Of a stretch of DNA of 54,838 nucleotides, positions 9,417 to 18,356 are shown piece by piece. The stretch comes from Deltaproteobacteria bacterium (GTDB lineage Bacteria > JADJOY01), in the NCBI GenBank assembly GCA_016713535.1, contig JADJOY010000063.1, forward strand, positions 1-54,838, read 5' to 3'. The position numbers and the translations under genes were made by a program. The notes beneath the pieces are model-generated. The model had not been told where the DNA came from and ran no database searches. It was given only the letters and a program-made list of their open reading frames with translations. Every line of letters begins with the position of its first letter. The stretch's first letter is position 1.

Positions 9417-11082
9417 GTGACCAGCGGCGGCGAGTCGGCGCGGGCGGAGAGCGGCGCTCCGGTATCCGGGCGTGGCGGCGGCGCGATCGATCGAGTGCGC
9501 TCGATCGCGCGCGGCGCGGTCATTTTCGGCGCGGACGCCGTGGTCGCGCTGGTGCATGCCGTCGCGCTCTTCGCCGCCGTCCGCCGAGGTTCCAGTGGGT
9601 CGTGGCCGTGGCGTGGATCGCGCTGCTCTCGCTGCGATCACCGGGCGCGAAGCTGCTGGCGCGATCCCGGCCGCTGCGATGCGCGGCTCGGGTGGCGCTG
9701 TTCGCGTACGTGGCGGCGTTCTGGCGTGGTTATGCCTACGTGGTGAGTCCGTGGACGCGAGGGTGGTGGCGGTGCTCGCCGCCGCGCCGCTCGCCCTCGG
9801 CCGTCGTCGCGCGGTCCCGCGGTGGTTCGTGGTGCCCGCGGCGGCGAGCCTGATCTGGCTGGGCCGCGACGCGCCCGTCGCCGTGGCGACCAAGCTCGCC
9901 GCCGCAGGCGCGGTCGTGGCGATGGACGTGGTGGGATCGCGCCACTGGCTCTTCATCCGCGCCGGTCGCGAGGTGACCGCGAGCTTCGTGGCGATCTTCG
10001 GAGTCCTGGTCGTGGCGGCGTCGTTCTACTACCGGCCGGATCCGACCACCCTCGACGAGGTCCGGTCTCAGGCTGGGGTACACCTGGTGGCGCCCCGCGG
10101 CAGCGGACCCCTTTCGGCGCGCGCCCAGGTGTATGCGGCGGTCCCGGACTGCGATGGGCGCGCGGCCGTCGTGGTGGTCCACAAGTCGTCGCTGGGATAC
10201 CACCTCCTCGACTTGCGGACCGGCGCGATCGAGCCGATCGGCACCATTCGGGACCCGAGCGACGACGTGCTGTTTCGGTGCGAGGACCGCGAGCTGCTCG
10301 TGGGCGACTGGCGCTCGCGCAGCGGATTGGTGGCTCGCGCGGACGCTCTGCCAGCGCTCGAGCTGGTTCGCTCGTACGAGGACCTGGTGGTCGGGCCGGG
10401 GCCACTGGTCGAGTCCACGGACGGGGAGCTGCTCTGGCATCTCGACGCGCGCGACATGAAGATGCGCGTCGCCGAGAGCCGGTCGGGGATGCTCGTCGCG
10501 GCGACCGACCGGTTCGCCTTCGGGGTGGCGGTGCTCGATGGCGGCCGTGCGCTCTCTGCGAGCCCCGGCGAGCTGGTGGAGTGGCGGGTGGAGCGGCAGG
10601 TCGCTGACCCGGCGATGCGCGCGTGCGACGAGTGCGCGGGCCGGTTGGTGGCGCGCACGGTGGCTCCGCTCGACCGCGGCTGGCTCGCGCCCGCGCGCTG
10701 GCTGACGCCGAACGCGTGGATCCACTACACGGCGGCCAGTGAGGATCGCGTCTTCGTGTCGTCGCTGCAGGAGAGCTCGGTCGAGGCGTTCGCCCGCCGG
10801 GGCGACGCGCTGGCTCCGATCGCGCGGGCGCAGCTCGCGGGCGGCGCGCGGCACCTGGCCTACGCTCCGCGCCACGATCTGGTGCTGGTGTCCGGGTGGA
10901 CGAGCGGTGTGGTGACGGTGCTCTCCGGACGCGACCTCTCGGTGCTGCGCACCGTCCGGGTGGGCGCTCGGCCGCGAACCGTGAGTCTCGCCGCAGACGA
11001 GTCGATGGCGCTGGTGGGCACGGGAGCGGGGATCGTCGCGATCGACTTGGCGGCGGTCGGTCGGCCGCCCGGGACACCGTGA
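9417..11082 (+). CDS. Polytopic membrane protein with C-terminal beta-propeller (paralogue 1, two frameshifts)
   Basis: Unrecognised by name. The N-terminal third is membrane-embedded and reads in three frames: GAVIFGADAVVALVHAVALFAAV, then FQWVVAVAWIALLSL and VALFAYVAAFWRGYAYVV, then VPRWFVVPAAASLIWLG, VATKLAAAGAVVAMDVV and ASFVAIFGVLVVAASFYYRP. Breaks lie near 9587 and 9757. The C-terminal 350 residues form a YVTN/YncE-like propeller with repeated 'D..xLvvG' strands, including LVLVSGWTSGVVTVLSG and a final blade LVGTGAGIVAIDL. The same plan, with the same final-blade pattern, is found at 12639-14429 and 37298-39115. A GTG at 9417 is the likely start. The propeller presumably sits in the periplasm. 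It precedes a radical SAM gene on the same strand after a 157-base gap. Function unknown. Confidence 0.65.
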
Positions 11083-11239
11083 CGGCCGGCCGTCGCGCGC
11101 CGCGGGTTCCTCACGTGGGCAGGTCCGGCTCGGCGGATGTAAGCTCGGCCTCCCTTCGCGGTCTCGGCGAGATCGTGCCTCCGAACCGAAAAGTCGAGCC
11201 CAGCCGATCCGAGCGTCCTCCAGCGAACGAGCGCGAACC

Positions 11240-12616
11240 GTGAGCGCGCGGGTTCTCCTGGTGCGGCCGTGGAGTCGCCGCATCCCGACCGTGGTGCCCA
11301 GCCTCGGGCTCGGCTACCTCGCCGCGGTGCTGCGCGCCGCAGGCCACCGCGTCACGATCGTCGACGGCATGCGCGAGCGCATGGCGCCCTCGGCCTTCGC
11401 GCGGCGCCTGGCGGCGGCCTCCTACGACGTCGTGGGCTTCCAGGCGTTCACCTGCGATCTGCCTCAGGTCCGCGACCTGACGCGGATCGCCCGCGAGCGC
11501 CTGCCAGCGGCGACCCTGGTGCTCGGGGGGCCGCACGCGAGCGCCGACCCGGCCCACGCCCTCGGCTACCTCGCCGACGTGGACTTCGCGTTCCGGGGCG
11601 AGGCGGAGCGCGGGCTCGTGGAGCTCCTCGAGGCGCTCGCGAGCGGGCGCAGCCCGGACGGCGTCGAGAACCTGGTGCGGCGCGCCGGTGACGGAATCGA
11701 GACCGGCCCGGTGCGCTTCGTCGAGGACCTGGACTCGGTGCCGTTCCCGGCCTGGGACCTGACGCCGCCGCGCGAGTACCCGCCGGCGCCGCACGGCCTG
11801 GTCGCGGGCGCCTTCCCGGTCGCGCCCTTTCTCGTCACCCGTGGCTGCCCGTACCTGTGTACGTTCTGCGACGCTGTCAGCACCGCAGGACGGCGGCTCC
11901 GGGTGCGGAGCATGGAGAACGTGCTGGCCGAGATCGACCAGCTCGTACGTGACCACGGCGTCCGCGAGATCCACCTCGAGGACGACAACTTCACCACCAA
12001 CCGGCACGTGGTGCGCTCGTTCTGCGAGGCCTTGCTCGGCCGCTCGAACCCGGTCACGTGGTGCTGCCCGAACGGGATGCGGCTGGACACCGTCGACCGT
12101 GACCTGCTGGCGTTGATGCGACGTGCCGGGCTGGTGGCGTTCGCCGTCGGGATCGAGTCCGGCTCGAGGCGGGTGCTCGACTCGATGCACAAGGACCTCG
12201 ATCTGGTACGGACGCGCGAGAAGCTCGCGATCGCGCGTTCCCTCGGCATCAAGACCACCGGCTTCTTCATCGTCGGGTTCCCGGGCGAGACCGAAGACGA
12301 CGTCCGCGAGACGGTCGATCTCTCGCTCTCGCTCGAGCTCGACCACGCGCAGTTCTCGAATTTCCTGCCGTTGCCCGGCACGCGCGCGAGCGAGGAGATC
12401 GCCGCCGGGGACGGACGAGCCACGGCGTGGAGCGAGTTCCTGACCACCGGTGGGAAGGGGGCGGCGGCGGTGGGCTTCGACGTGGCCGCGTGGCAGCGCC
12501 GCGCGTTCCTGCGCTTCTACCTGCGCCCGCGCACGCTCCTGCGCGTCCTCGCGCAGGTCCGCGAGTGGGCGCACTTCCGCTACATGATGAGTCGGGCCTG
12601 GCGGGTGTTCGCCTGA
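11240..12616 (+). CDS. B12-binding-type radical SAM protein (RS1)
   Basis: A 458-residue intact protein. The N-terminal 170 or so residues form a Rossmann-like cobalamin-binding domain (VLLVRPWSRRIPTVVPSLGLGYLAAVL, then LVLGGPHAS and FRGEAE). The radical SAM barrel has the [4Fe-4S] triad CPYLCTFC (CxxxCxxC), then IHLEDDNFT, a GIESGSRRVLDSM block and GFFIVGFPGETEDD. The tail, with FYLRPRTLLRVL, is typical of the B12-radical SAM group that methylates or rearranges unactivated carbons in lipids, antibiotics or bacteriochlorophyll. The canonical DxHxxG motif was not seen, which is common in this group. The start is a GTG. It sits between two membrane/propeller genes, one upstream on the same strand and one convergent. 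The substrate is not predictable. Confidence 0.85.
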   Translation: MSARVLLVRPWSRRIPTVVPSLGLGYLAAVLRAAGHRVTIVDGMRERMAPSAFARRLAAASYDVVGFQAFTCDLPQVRDLTRIARERLPAATLVLGGPHASADPAHALGYLADVDFAFRGEAERGLVELLEALASGRSPDGVENLVRRAGDGIETGPVRFVEDLDSVPFPAWDLTPPREYPPAPHGLVAGAFPVAPFLVTRGCPYLCTFCDAVSTAGRRLRVRSMENVLAEIDQLVRDHGVREIHLEDDNFTTNRHVVRSFCEALLGRSNPVTWCCPNGMRLDTVDRDLLALMRRAGLVAFAVGIESGSRRVLDSMHKDLDLVRTREKLAIARSLGIKTTGFFIVGFPGETEDDVRETVDLSLSLELDHAQFSNFLPLPGTRASEEIAAGDGRATAWSEFLTTGGKGAAAVGFDVAAWQRRAFLRFYLRPRTLLRVLAQVREWAHFRYMMSRAWRVFA

Positions 12617-12638
12617 ACCGTCGCGCGCGTCGGTCCGT

Positions 12639-14429
12639 TCAGGAACCGCCTCGCACGAGACGATCGAGGTCGACGCGCACGGCGCCCACCACGGAGCCCA
12701 GGAGCAGCGCGTGGCCATCCGGCGTCAGGGAGAATGTGCGCATGCGGCGGCCGACGTGGACGTGGCCACGCACCCGTAACGTCTCCCCGTCGAGCGCGTC
12801 GAGGGCGCCGCTGTCGCGGTTGCCCACGTAGAGGGCACCGCGCGCCTCGTCCCAGAGCAAGAGGCGTACTCCGCGCTCGAGGTGCACGCTTCCCTCGATG
12901 CGCAGTGGATCGCGACGCAGCTTCGAGATGGTGCCGGCGTTGAAGTAGGCCGCGTAGATCGTGCCGTCCTTCGCGAGCGCGACCTTGGTCTTGTGGGCGG
13001 CCGGGACGACGCCCCGCCACCGCCCCGGCAGCGCGATGCTGTCGAGCTCCGCGCCATCGACCTTGCGCAGGACGCGGACTCGCCCGGCGTCGCCGAGCAC
13101 GAGCTCGCCGCGGTCGTCGTCGATCACGAAGTCCCAGAGCTTTTCGCCGGTCGCCACCAGGTGGCATTCGTCCGAGGCGAGGTCGGCCACCGCGATCTCG
13201 TTTTGCTCGTCGAGGATGTAGAGGTTGCGTCCGCTGCGATCGAGGATGAGCCACCACGGCCCGCGCACCGGGCAGCGGTGGGGGAGCGGCTCGAGATGAA
13301 GGACGCCGAGCTCGCCCGGAGGCCGGCTCTCGTCACGGCGGAGGCGATAGAGCCTCGCCTCGAGGAAGTTGGCGACGTAGATCGAGTCGTTCGCGCAGTC
13401 GGGGGCGTAGTTGTCGGAGGCCATGAAGCGCATCCCGGCCATCGAGGGACCGCCCTCGGCGGGGAAGACGACCAGCCCGCGCTCGCGCTCCTTGCTGCCG
13501 GCGACGAGTGGCCAGCCCGCGCACGGCTGGGTGAAGAAGAAGGCGCCGGAGCGGATCCGCTCCGCTTCTCCGCGAAAGGCGGCGGTCACGACCGGCTCGG
13601 CGAGGGGCTCGTTCGAGGGCATGAACGCCGTCTGCCCGAGGCGGCCCCAGAACGACGTGAAGCAGACGAAGCAGGCCAGCACGATCGGCCCCGCCTCGGC
13701 GACCAGGCGTGCGCGGAACACCAGCCACGGGGTCAGCAGCACCGCGGCGTGGGCGGCGAAGCTCACCAGCCTCCAGCGCACCGGCATCGCGAAGGGTCCG
13801 GCCAGCGCCGGAACCAGGCTGGCGGCGATCAGGACCCAGACCGCGTGACGCGCGTCGGCGAAGTGGAAGATCGCGATCAGCGCGACGAACGCACCGAGTC
13901 CGGCCACGACCTCGGAGTCGGGAAGGAGCGGTGCCCACGTGGCGAGGAGCCAGAACTGCACGGCCACCAGCGCCAGGAACGCGCACCGCGCGACGATGAG
14001 CCCGCGTGGGCGCCCCTGCCCGAGCCAGCGCCTGAGCGCCCGCAGCATCGGCAACAGGCCGACCAGGATGAACGACAGTGGCGCGAACACGATCCCCCAG
14101 ATCGGCAGGATGCCGGCCGTCTCGACGAGCTCGCGTCCGACGGCGGGTGGTGTCCCAGGTCTGCGACCGGAGGCCACGCCGATCCCGTAACCGAGCGCGA
14201 ACCCGAGCGCGCCCGCGACGAGCGGCGGGACCATGAGCGCCAGGAACCCGCCCGCGACCGCACCGAAGAAGTAGCCGGCCTCGGTCCTCACGCCGGCCTG
14301 GCTCGCAACCTCGGCGAGCCACGGCCCCCCGATCCGCGACCAACGCTCGGCGGTCTGCGCGAGCCCGAGCGGGATCGCCGCCAGGTAAAAGAGCCAGCCC
14401 AGTCGCTTGGCGAGCTCGTGCCGGGTCAT
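12639..14429 (-). CDS. Polytopic membrane protein with C-terminal beta-propeller (paralogue 2)
   Basis: A 596-residue intact protein of unknown function. After MTRHELAKRLG it has about eight or nine membrane segments up to residue 285 or so, among them LGWLFYLAAIPLGLAQ, AGYFFGAVAGGFLALMVPPL, GILPIWGIVFAPLSFILVGL and AGPIVLACFVCFTSF. The rest is a propeller with blades such as DSIYVANFLEARLYRLRR, GRNLYILDEQNEIAVADL and ALYVGNRDSGALDALDG. It closes on LLLGSVVGAVRVDLDRLV, matching the final blade of the paralogues. The ATG at 14429 was chosen over a basic, unlikely 39-residue upstream extension. It is convergent with the radical SAM gene (22 bases between stops) and divergent from amrB. Confidence 0.7.
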   Translation of the reverse strand: MTRHELAKRLGWLFYLAAIPLGLAQTAERWSRIGGPWLAEVASQAGVRTEAGYFFGAVAGGFLALMVPPLVAGALGFALGYGIGVASGRRPGTPPAVGRELVETAGILPIWGIVFAPLSFILVGLLPMLRALRRWLGQGRPRGLIVARCAFLALVAVQFWLLATWAPLLPDSEVVAGLGAFVALIAIFHFADARHAVWVLIAASLVPALAGPFAMPVRWRLVSFAAHAAVLLTPWLVFRARLVAEAGPIVLACFVCFTSFWGRLGQTAFMPSNEPLAEPVVTAAFRGEAERIRSGAFFFTQPCAGWPLVAGSKERERGLVVFPAEGGPSMAGMRFMASDNYAPDCANDSIYVANFLEARLYRLRRDESRPPGELGVLHLEPLPHRCPVRGPWWLILDRSGRNLYILDEQNEIAVADLASDECHLVATGEKLWDFVIDDDRGELVLGDAGRVRVLRKVDGAELDSIALPGRWRGVVPAAHKTKVALAKDGTIYAAYFNAGTISKLRRDPLRIEGSVHLERGVRLLLWDEARGALYVGNRDSGALDALDGETLRVRGHVHVGRRMRTFSLTPDGHALLLGSVVGAVRVDLDRLVRGGS

Positions 14430-14590
14430 GGCCGTGGAGAGGGGCAGGCGAGGGCGGCGAAAAGGCGCGCGCTTGAGTACCATGAGCGGCGGACCACGGC
14501 GAGCCCGGCGTCGGCTGCGGTTGACGTGCCGGGGGTGGGATCGCAAGATTCCGCCGCTCCTTCCCAGCGGTGCGCCAAGCTCCCGAAATC

Positions 14591-15505
14591 ATGCGTAACC
14601 GACGCCTACCTGCGGTCGCCGGACGGTTCTATCCCGCCGAGGAACGCCGCTGCCGCGACGAGGTGGCGGCGCTGCTCGCGGGTGGCGCGCCGCGTGAGCC
14701 CCACGACGGCATCCCCGTGGCCGGAATCGTGCCGCACGCGGGCTGGATGTTCTCCGGGGCGGTCGCGGCGCATGTGATGTGCGAGATCGCCTCGCGCTGC
14801 ACGCCTCGGACCGTGGTGCTGTTCGGTGCGGATCACTGGCTGGAAGCCGCTCGCCACGCGCAGCTCTACGCCGACGGCGTGTGGACGACGCCACTCGGGG
14901 ACGTGTCGATCGACGCGGAGTTGGCCGTTCGAGTCGAGGAGGTTGGGCGGGGCATCGTCCAGGCGCGCGCCGATGCGCACCGCCGCGAGCACTCGATCGA
15001 GGTCCAGGTTCCGCTGATCCAGGGCTTGTGGCCCGGGGCGCGGGTGCTGCCGATCCTGATCGGGCCGGCGGCCGAGCCGGAGCTCGTCGGCCGGCTGGTG
15101 GCGCGGGCCGCGGCCGATCGCGCCGACGTCGTCGCGCTCGGTTCCAGCGATCTCACGCACTACGGTCCCAACTACGACTTCACCGCTCACGGGCGCGGCC
15201 GTGCCGCGCTCGCGTGGGTGCGCGAGGTCAACGACGCCGCGATGGTGGCGGCGACCACGGCGATGCGACCCGATGAGGTGCTCGCCGAGGCCAATTGCCA
15301 CGCCAACGCCTGCGGCCCCGGCGCGATCGCAGCGACGCTCGCCTTCGCGCGCGAGCGCGGCGCGGCGCACGGTCGGCTGGTCGACTACACCACCAGCCAC
15401 GACGTGCATCCGCGCGGCGAGCCCACGGATTTCGTGGGCTACGCTGGCGTGGTCTTCGAACGCGCCTCGGGCTCCACGCGCGAGCCCGGGTCCACGCCCC
15501 ACTGA
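14591..15505 (+). CDS. amrB: MEMO1-family protein AmrB
   Basis: A 304-residue protein of the MEMO/AmmeMemoRadiSam B family, structurally related to extradiol dioxygenases and thought to bind a metal ion. Family blocks are all present: LPAVAGRFYPA, IVPHAGWMFSGAVAAH, VVLFGADHW, EHSIEVQVPLIQ, GSSDLTHYGPNYDF and CHANACGPGAIAATL. The histidines of PHAG, the GADH segment and EHS, and the Cys of ACGPGA, sit where metal ligands lie in the family. In many bacteria the gene travels with an AMMECR1 (amrA) gene and a radical SAM (amrS) gene; neither is adjacent here. The start is the ATG at 14591. It runs into gltX with a 44-base gap on the same strand. Confidence 0.88.
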   Translation: MRNRRLPAVAGRFYPAEERRCRDEVAALLAGGAPREPHDGIPVAGIVPHAGWMFSGAVAAHVMCEIASRCTPRTVVLFGADHWLEAARHAQLYADGVWTTPLGDVSIDAELAVRVEEVGRGIVQARADAHRREHSIEVQVPLIQGLWPGARVLPILIGPAAEPELVGRLVARAAADRADVVALGSSDLTHYGPNYDFTAHGRGRAALAWVREVNDAAMVAATTAMRPDEVLAEANCHANACGPGAIAATLAFARERGAAHGRLVDYTTSHDVHPRGEPTDFVGYAGVVFERASGSTREPGSTPH

Positions 15506-15549
15506 TCGCGAGTGGTCACGCTCGCGTACTCGATCCCGGAGACCCGTTC

Positions 15550-17049
15550 ATGCCCGAGCCCGTCATCACGCGCTTCGCTCCCAGCCCGACCGGTTACCTG
15601 CACGTCGGTGGCGCGCGGACGGCGCTCTTCAACTGGCTCCTCGCGCGCCACTCCGGCGGCAAGTTCTACATCCGTGTCGAGGACACGGACCGTGAGCGCA
15701 ACCGGCCCGAGCTCTTGCTCCCGATCCTGAACGGGATGAGCGCCCTCGGCCTCACCGCCGACGTCTTCGAGGGCGCGGGCGAAACGTGCTTCGACGGCCT
15801 CGTGAGCGGCGATCCGTGGGAGCGTCGCGCGGTGCTGCAGTCCAAGCGGCTCCCCGCCCACCAGGTCGCGGCGCGCCACCTGCTCGACTCCGGAATGGCC
15901 TATCGGTGCGTGTGCAGCGCCGAGGAGCTCGCCGAGCGCCGCACGGCCGCGCAGAAGGCGGGTCGGCAGCCGGGCTACGACCGCCGCTGCCGGGAGCTCG
16001 CGGTCGGCGAGGACGCAGCCCCGTTCGTGGTCCGCTTCCGTAGCCCGCTCGGCGGCACCACGGCGTGGATCGACGAGATCAAGGGGGCGCTGGCGTTCGA
16101 GAACGACCAGATCGAGGACTTCGTGATCCTGCGCTCCGACGGCACGCCGACGTACAACCTGGCGGCGGTGGCCGACGACGCGTGGATGAAGATCTCGCAC
16201 GTCGTACGCGGCGACGACCACGTCTCGAACACGCCCAAGCAGATCCTCCTGTATCGAGGGCTCGGCTACGAGGTGCCGCGCTTCGCCCACGTGCCGATGA
16301 TCCTGGGCGGCGACCGTTCGCGTCTCTCGAAGCGCCACGGCGCGACGAGCGTCACCGCCTACCTGGACGAGGAAGGCTTCCTCCCGGATGCGCTCCGCAA
16401 CTATCTCGTGCGTCTCGGCTGGAGCCTCGGCGACCAGGAGGTGATCAGCCTCGAGGAGATGATTGCTGGTTTCTCGCTCGAAGGCTGCGGAACGGCCGCG
16501 GCCGTGTTCGATCGGGACAAGCTCACGTGGCTCTCCGGGCACTACGTCCGCCACCGAGACCCGGAGGTGCTGGCTCGCGAGTGGGCTCGCTTTCTCGGGC
16601 TGCCGGAGCGCGGTGACGCGCGCGTCGCGGTGGCCGCGGACGCTCGCCTGGTGCGGATCGTGAGAGCGCTGCAGGAGCGCGCCAAGACTCTCGCCGAGAT
16701 GACCCAGCTCGGTCAGCTCTTCCTGACCGCCGACGACCGCGTCGCGCTCCCCGCGCCCGACAGCAAGGACGCGAAGAAATGGCTCACGCCCGATGGAGTG
16801 GCCGCACTCGGCGAGCTGCTCGCGGCGCTCGACGGCATCGAGCCGTTCGAGACCGCCGAGATCCACGCCGCGCTCACCCGGCTGGCCGAGAGCCGGGAAG
16901 GCAAGCTCGCGCGGGTCGCGCAGCCGGCGCGGATCGCGGTGAGCGGCGGGACCGTAAGCCCGCCGATCGACGAGACCCTCGCGATCCTCGGCCGCGAGGT
17001 GGTCCGCTCGCGGCTCGGCCGGGCGATCGCGCATTTCCAGGCGGCGTGA
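15550..17049 (+). CDS. gltX: Glutamyl-tRNA synthetase
   Basis: A class I aminoacyl-tRNA synthetase of 499 residues that charges tRNA-Glu. The N-terminus carries RFAPSPTGYLHVGGARTALFN with the HIGH-equivalent HVGG. FYIRVEDTDRERN and SDGTPTYNLAAVADD follow, as does HVVRGDDHVSNTPKQ. The KMSKS-equivalent is RLSKRHG. The region around residues 65-95 (LGLTADVFEGAGETCFDGLV) departs from the usual 'LGLDWDEGP...GPYxQSERL' block. It still resumes at AVLQSKRLPAHQ, so the frame is intact there. The ATG at 15550 is well placed before PEPVITRFAP. Whether it is discriminating or non-discriminating cannot be told; gatCAB is not in the window. Confidence 0.93.
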   Translation: MPEPVITRFAPSPTGYLHVGGARTALFNWLLARHSGGKFYIRVEDTDRERNRPELLLPILNGMSALGLTADVFEGAGETCFDGLVSGDPWERRAVLQSKRLPAHQVAARHLLDSGMAYRCVCSAEELAERRTAAQKAGRQPGYDRRCRELAVGEDAAPFVVRFRSPLGGTTAWIDEIKGALAFENDQIEDFVILRSDGTPTYNLAAVADDAWMKISHVVRGDDHVSNTPKQILLYRGLGYEVPRFAHVPMILGGDRSRLSKRHGATSVTAYLDEEGFLPDALRNYLVRLGWSLGDQEVISLEEMIAGFSLEGCGTAAAVFDRDKLTWLSGHYVRHRDPEVLAREWARFLGLPERGDARVAVAADARLVRIVRALQERAKTLAEMTQLGQLFLTADDRVALPAPDSKDAKKWLTPDGVAALGELLAALDGIEPFETAEIHAALTRLAESREGKLARVAQPARIAVSGGTVSPPIDETLAILGREVVRSRLGRAIAHFQAA

Positions 17050-17080
17050 ACGTCGCGCCCGAGAGGCGCGAGGAGTGACC

Positions 17081-18327
17081 GTGACCGATACCCCGACCCG
17101 AGACATCAAGTTCTGCCCCGGCTGCGCGAACGCGGTGAAGCCAGGCGCAAAGTTCTGCCCCCAGTGTGGCTTCGAGCTGGTGAGCCTCGCGGCCAAGCGT
17201 GGGGCGGGATCGACGGTGGCGATCGTGGCCGCGGCCGCGCTCTTCGTCGGCGGAACGGTGCTGCTGGCCACGCGCGTCAAGGGCCCGGGCGCTGCCCCTG
17301 GCGGCTCGCCGCGCGGACCGGCGGACGTGATGACCCAGGCCGCGGCGCAGGGGCAGGGTGTCGCGTCGACGGCGGCCGGGCCGGGGCGATGCCGGCCGTG
17401 GACAAGGCCCAGATCGAGAGCGCGCTCAAGCCGCTGCGCGATCGCGTCCAGGCCGAGCCCGACTCGACCGACGCCAAGCTCAGGCTCGGCTTCGGCGTGT
17501 ATCGCGCGTCGAGCCTGATCCCCGACTACGCGACCGAGGCCGAGCAGATCTTCCGAGAGATCCTCGCCAAGGAGCCCGAGAACCTCGACGCGGCCGTGTC
17601 GCTCGCCAATGTCTACTACGACCTCGAACGACCCGCGGACGCGATCCCGCTCTACGAGCGGTTCCTCGGCAAGAACCCCGACGAGGCCAGCGTTCGCACC
17701 GACCTCGCGACGATGTACCTGTACACGAAGCGCACCGACGACGCGATCCGCGAGTACCAGAAGGTCATCGCCGCCAAGCCGGACTTCGTGAATGCGTACT
17801 ACAACCTCGGCAACGCCTACCACGCGAGCGGCGACACCCAGAAGGCGCTCGAGACGTATCACAAGGCGCAGGCTCTCAACCCGCCCGGTGAGATCGCGCA
17901 GGCGATCGAGAACGTGGTCGCGAAGCTCGAGGGGCGGGCCCCCAAGGTGATTCCACAGGCGGTCGGTCCCGACGGGCTCCCGCCGGGGCATCCGCCGCTC
18001 GGCGACGGAGGCGGTGCGCCGGCCGCCGGTGGCGGCGAGGTCGCGATGTCGAGCGGCCCGCAGGGCGAGGTGGAGGCGGTCTTCAAGAATCATCCGATCA
18101 TCGGTCCGCGGGTGTCTCGCTTCGAGTGGGATCACGAGACCCAGCTGAAGGTGTGGGTGCGCGACTTCCCGATGAAGCAGATGCCGGAAGGCGTTCGTAC
18201 ATCGTTCATGACCAAGATCGGAGCCACCCTCGGCGAGCTCCACAAGAAGACCGGCAACGCCGATCCGTACCGCGCCGAGATCGTCGACGAGGCGACCGGT
18301 GAGGTGATGGCGACGACCGAGGGCTGA
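17081..18327 (+). CDS. Zinc-ribbon, single-TM, TPR protein (one frameshift)
   Basis: The N-terminus is a zinc ribbon (FCPGCANAV...FCPQCG), followed by one membrane span (TVAIVAAAALFVGGTVLLA) and a Gly/Ala/Pro-rich linker. After a frame change near 17385, in a GGGCCGGGGCG run, come at least three TPR units (for example AVSLANVYYDLERPADAIPLYERFL and AYYNLGNAYHASGDTQKALETYHKA). A 90-residue C-terminal domain follows with no recognised family (SRFEWDHETQLKVWVRDFP). The GTG at 17081 is preferred because GAGGAG lies just upstream of it. The layout suggests a cytosolic metal ribbon with a periplasmic TPR scaffold, or the reverse. It follows gltX by 31 bases and converges on the beta-helix gene at 18357. 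Confidence 0.7.
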
Positions 18328-18356
18328 AGGCGGCGCGACCTACGGCGCCGATCCGC

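Noticed and set aside
15439-18243. A 934-residue open frame on the minus strand across gltX and the TPR gene
   Set aside because: Low-complexity, Arg/His/Val-rich shadow of gltX; no motif seen and no plausible start.
18328-18356. Bidirectional terminator between the TPR and beta-helix genes
   Set aside because: The GGCGC/GCGCC stem is short and lacks T runs on either side.
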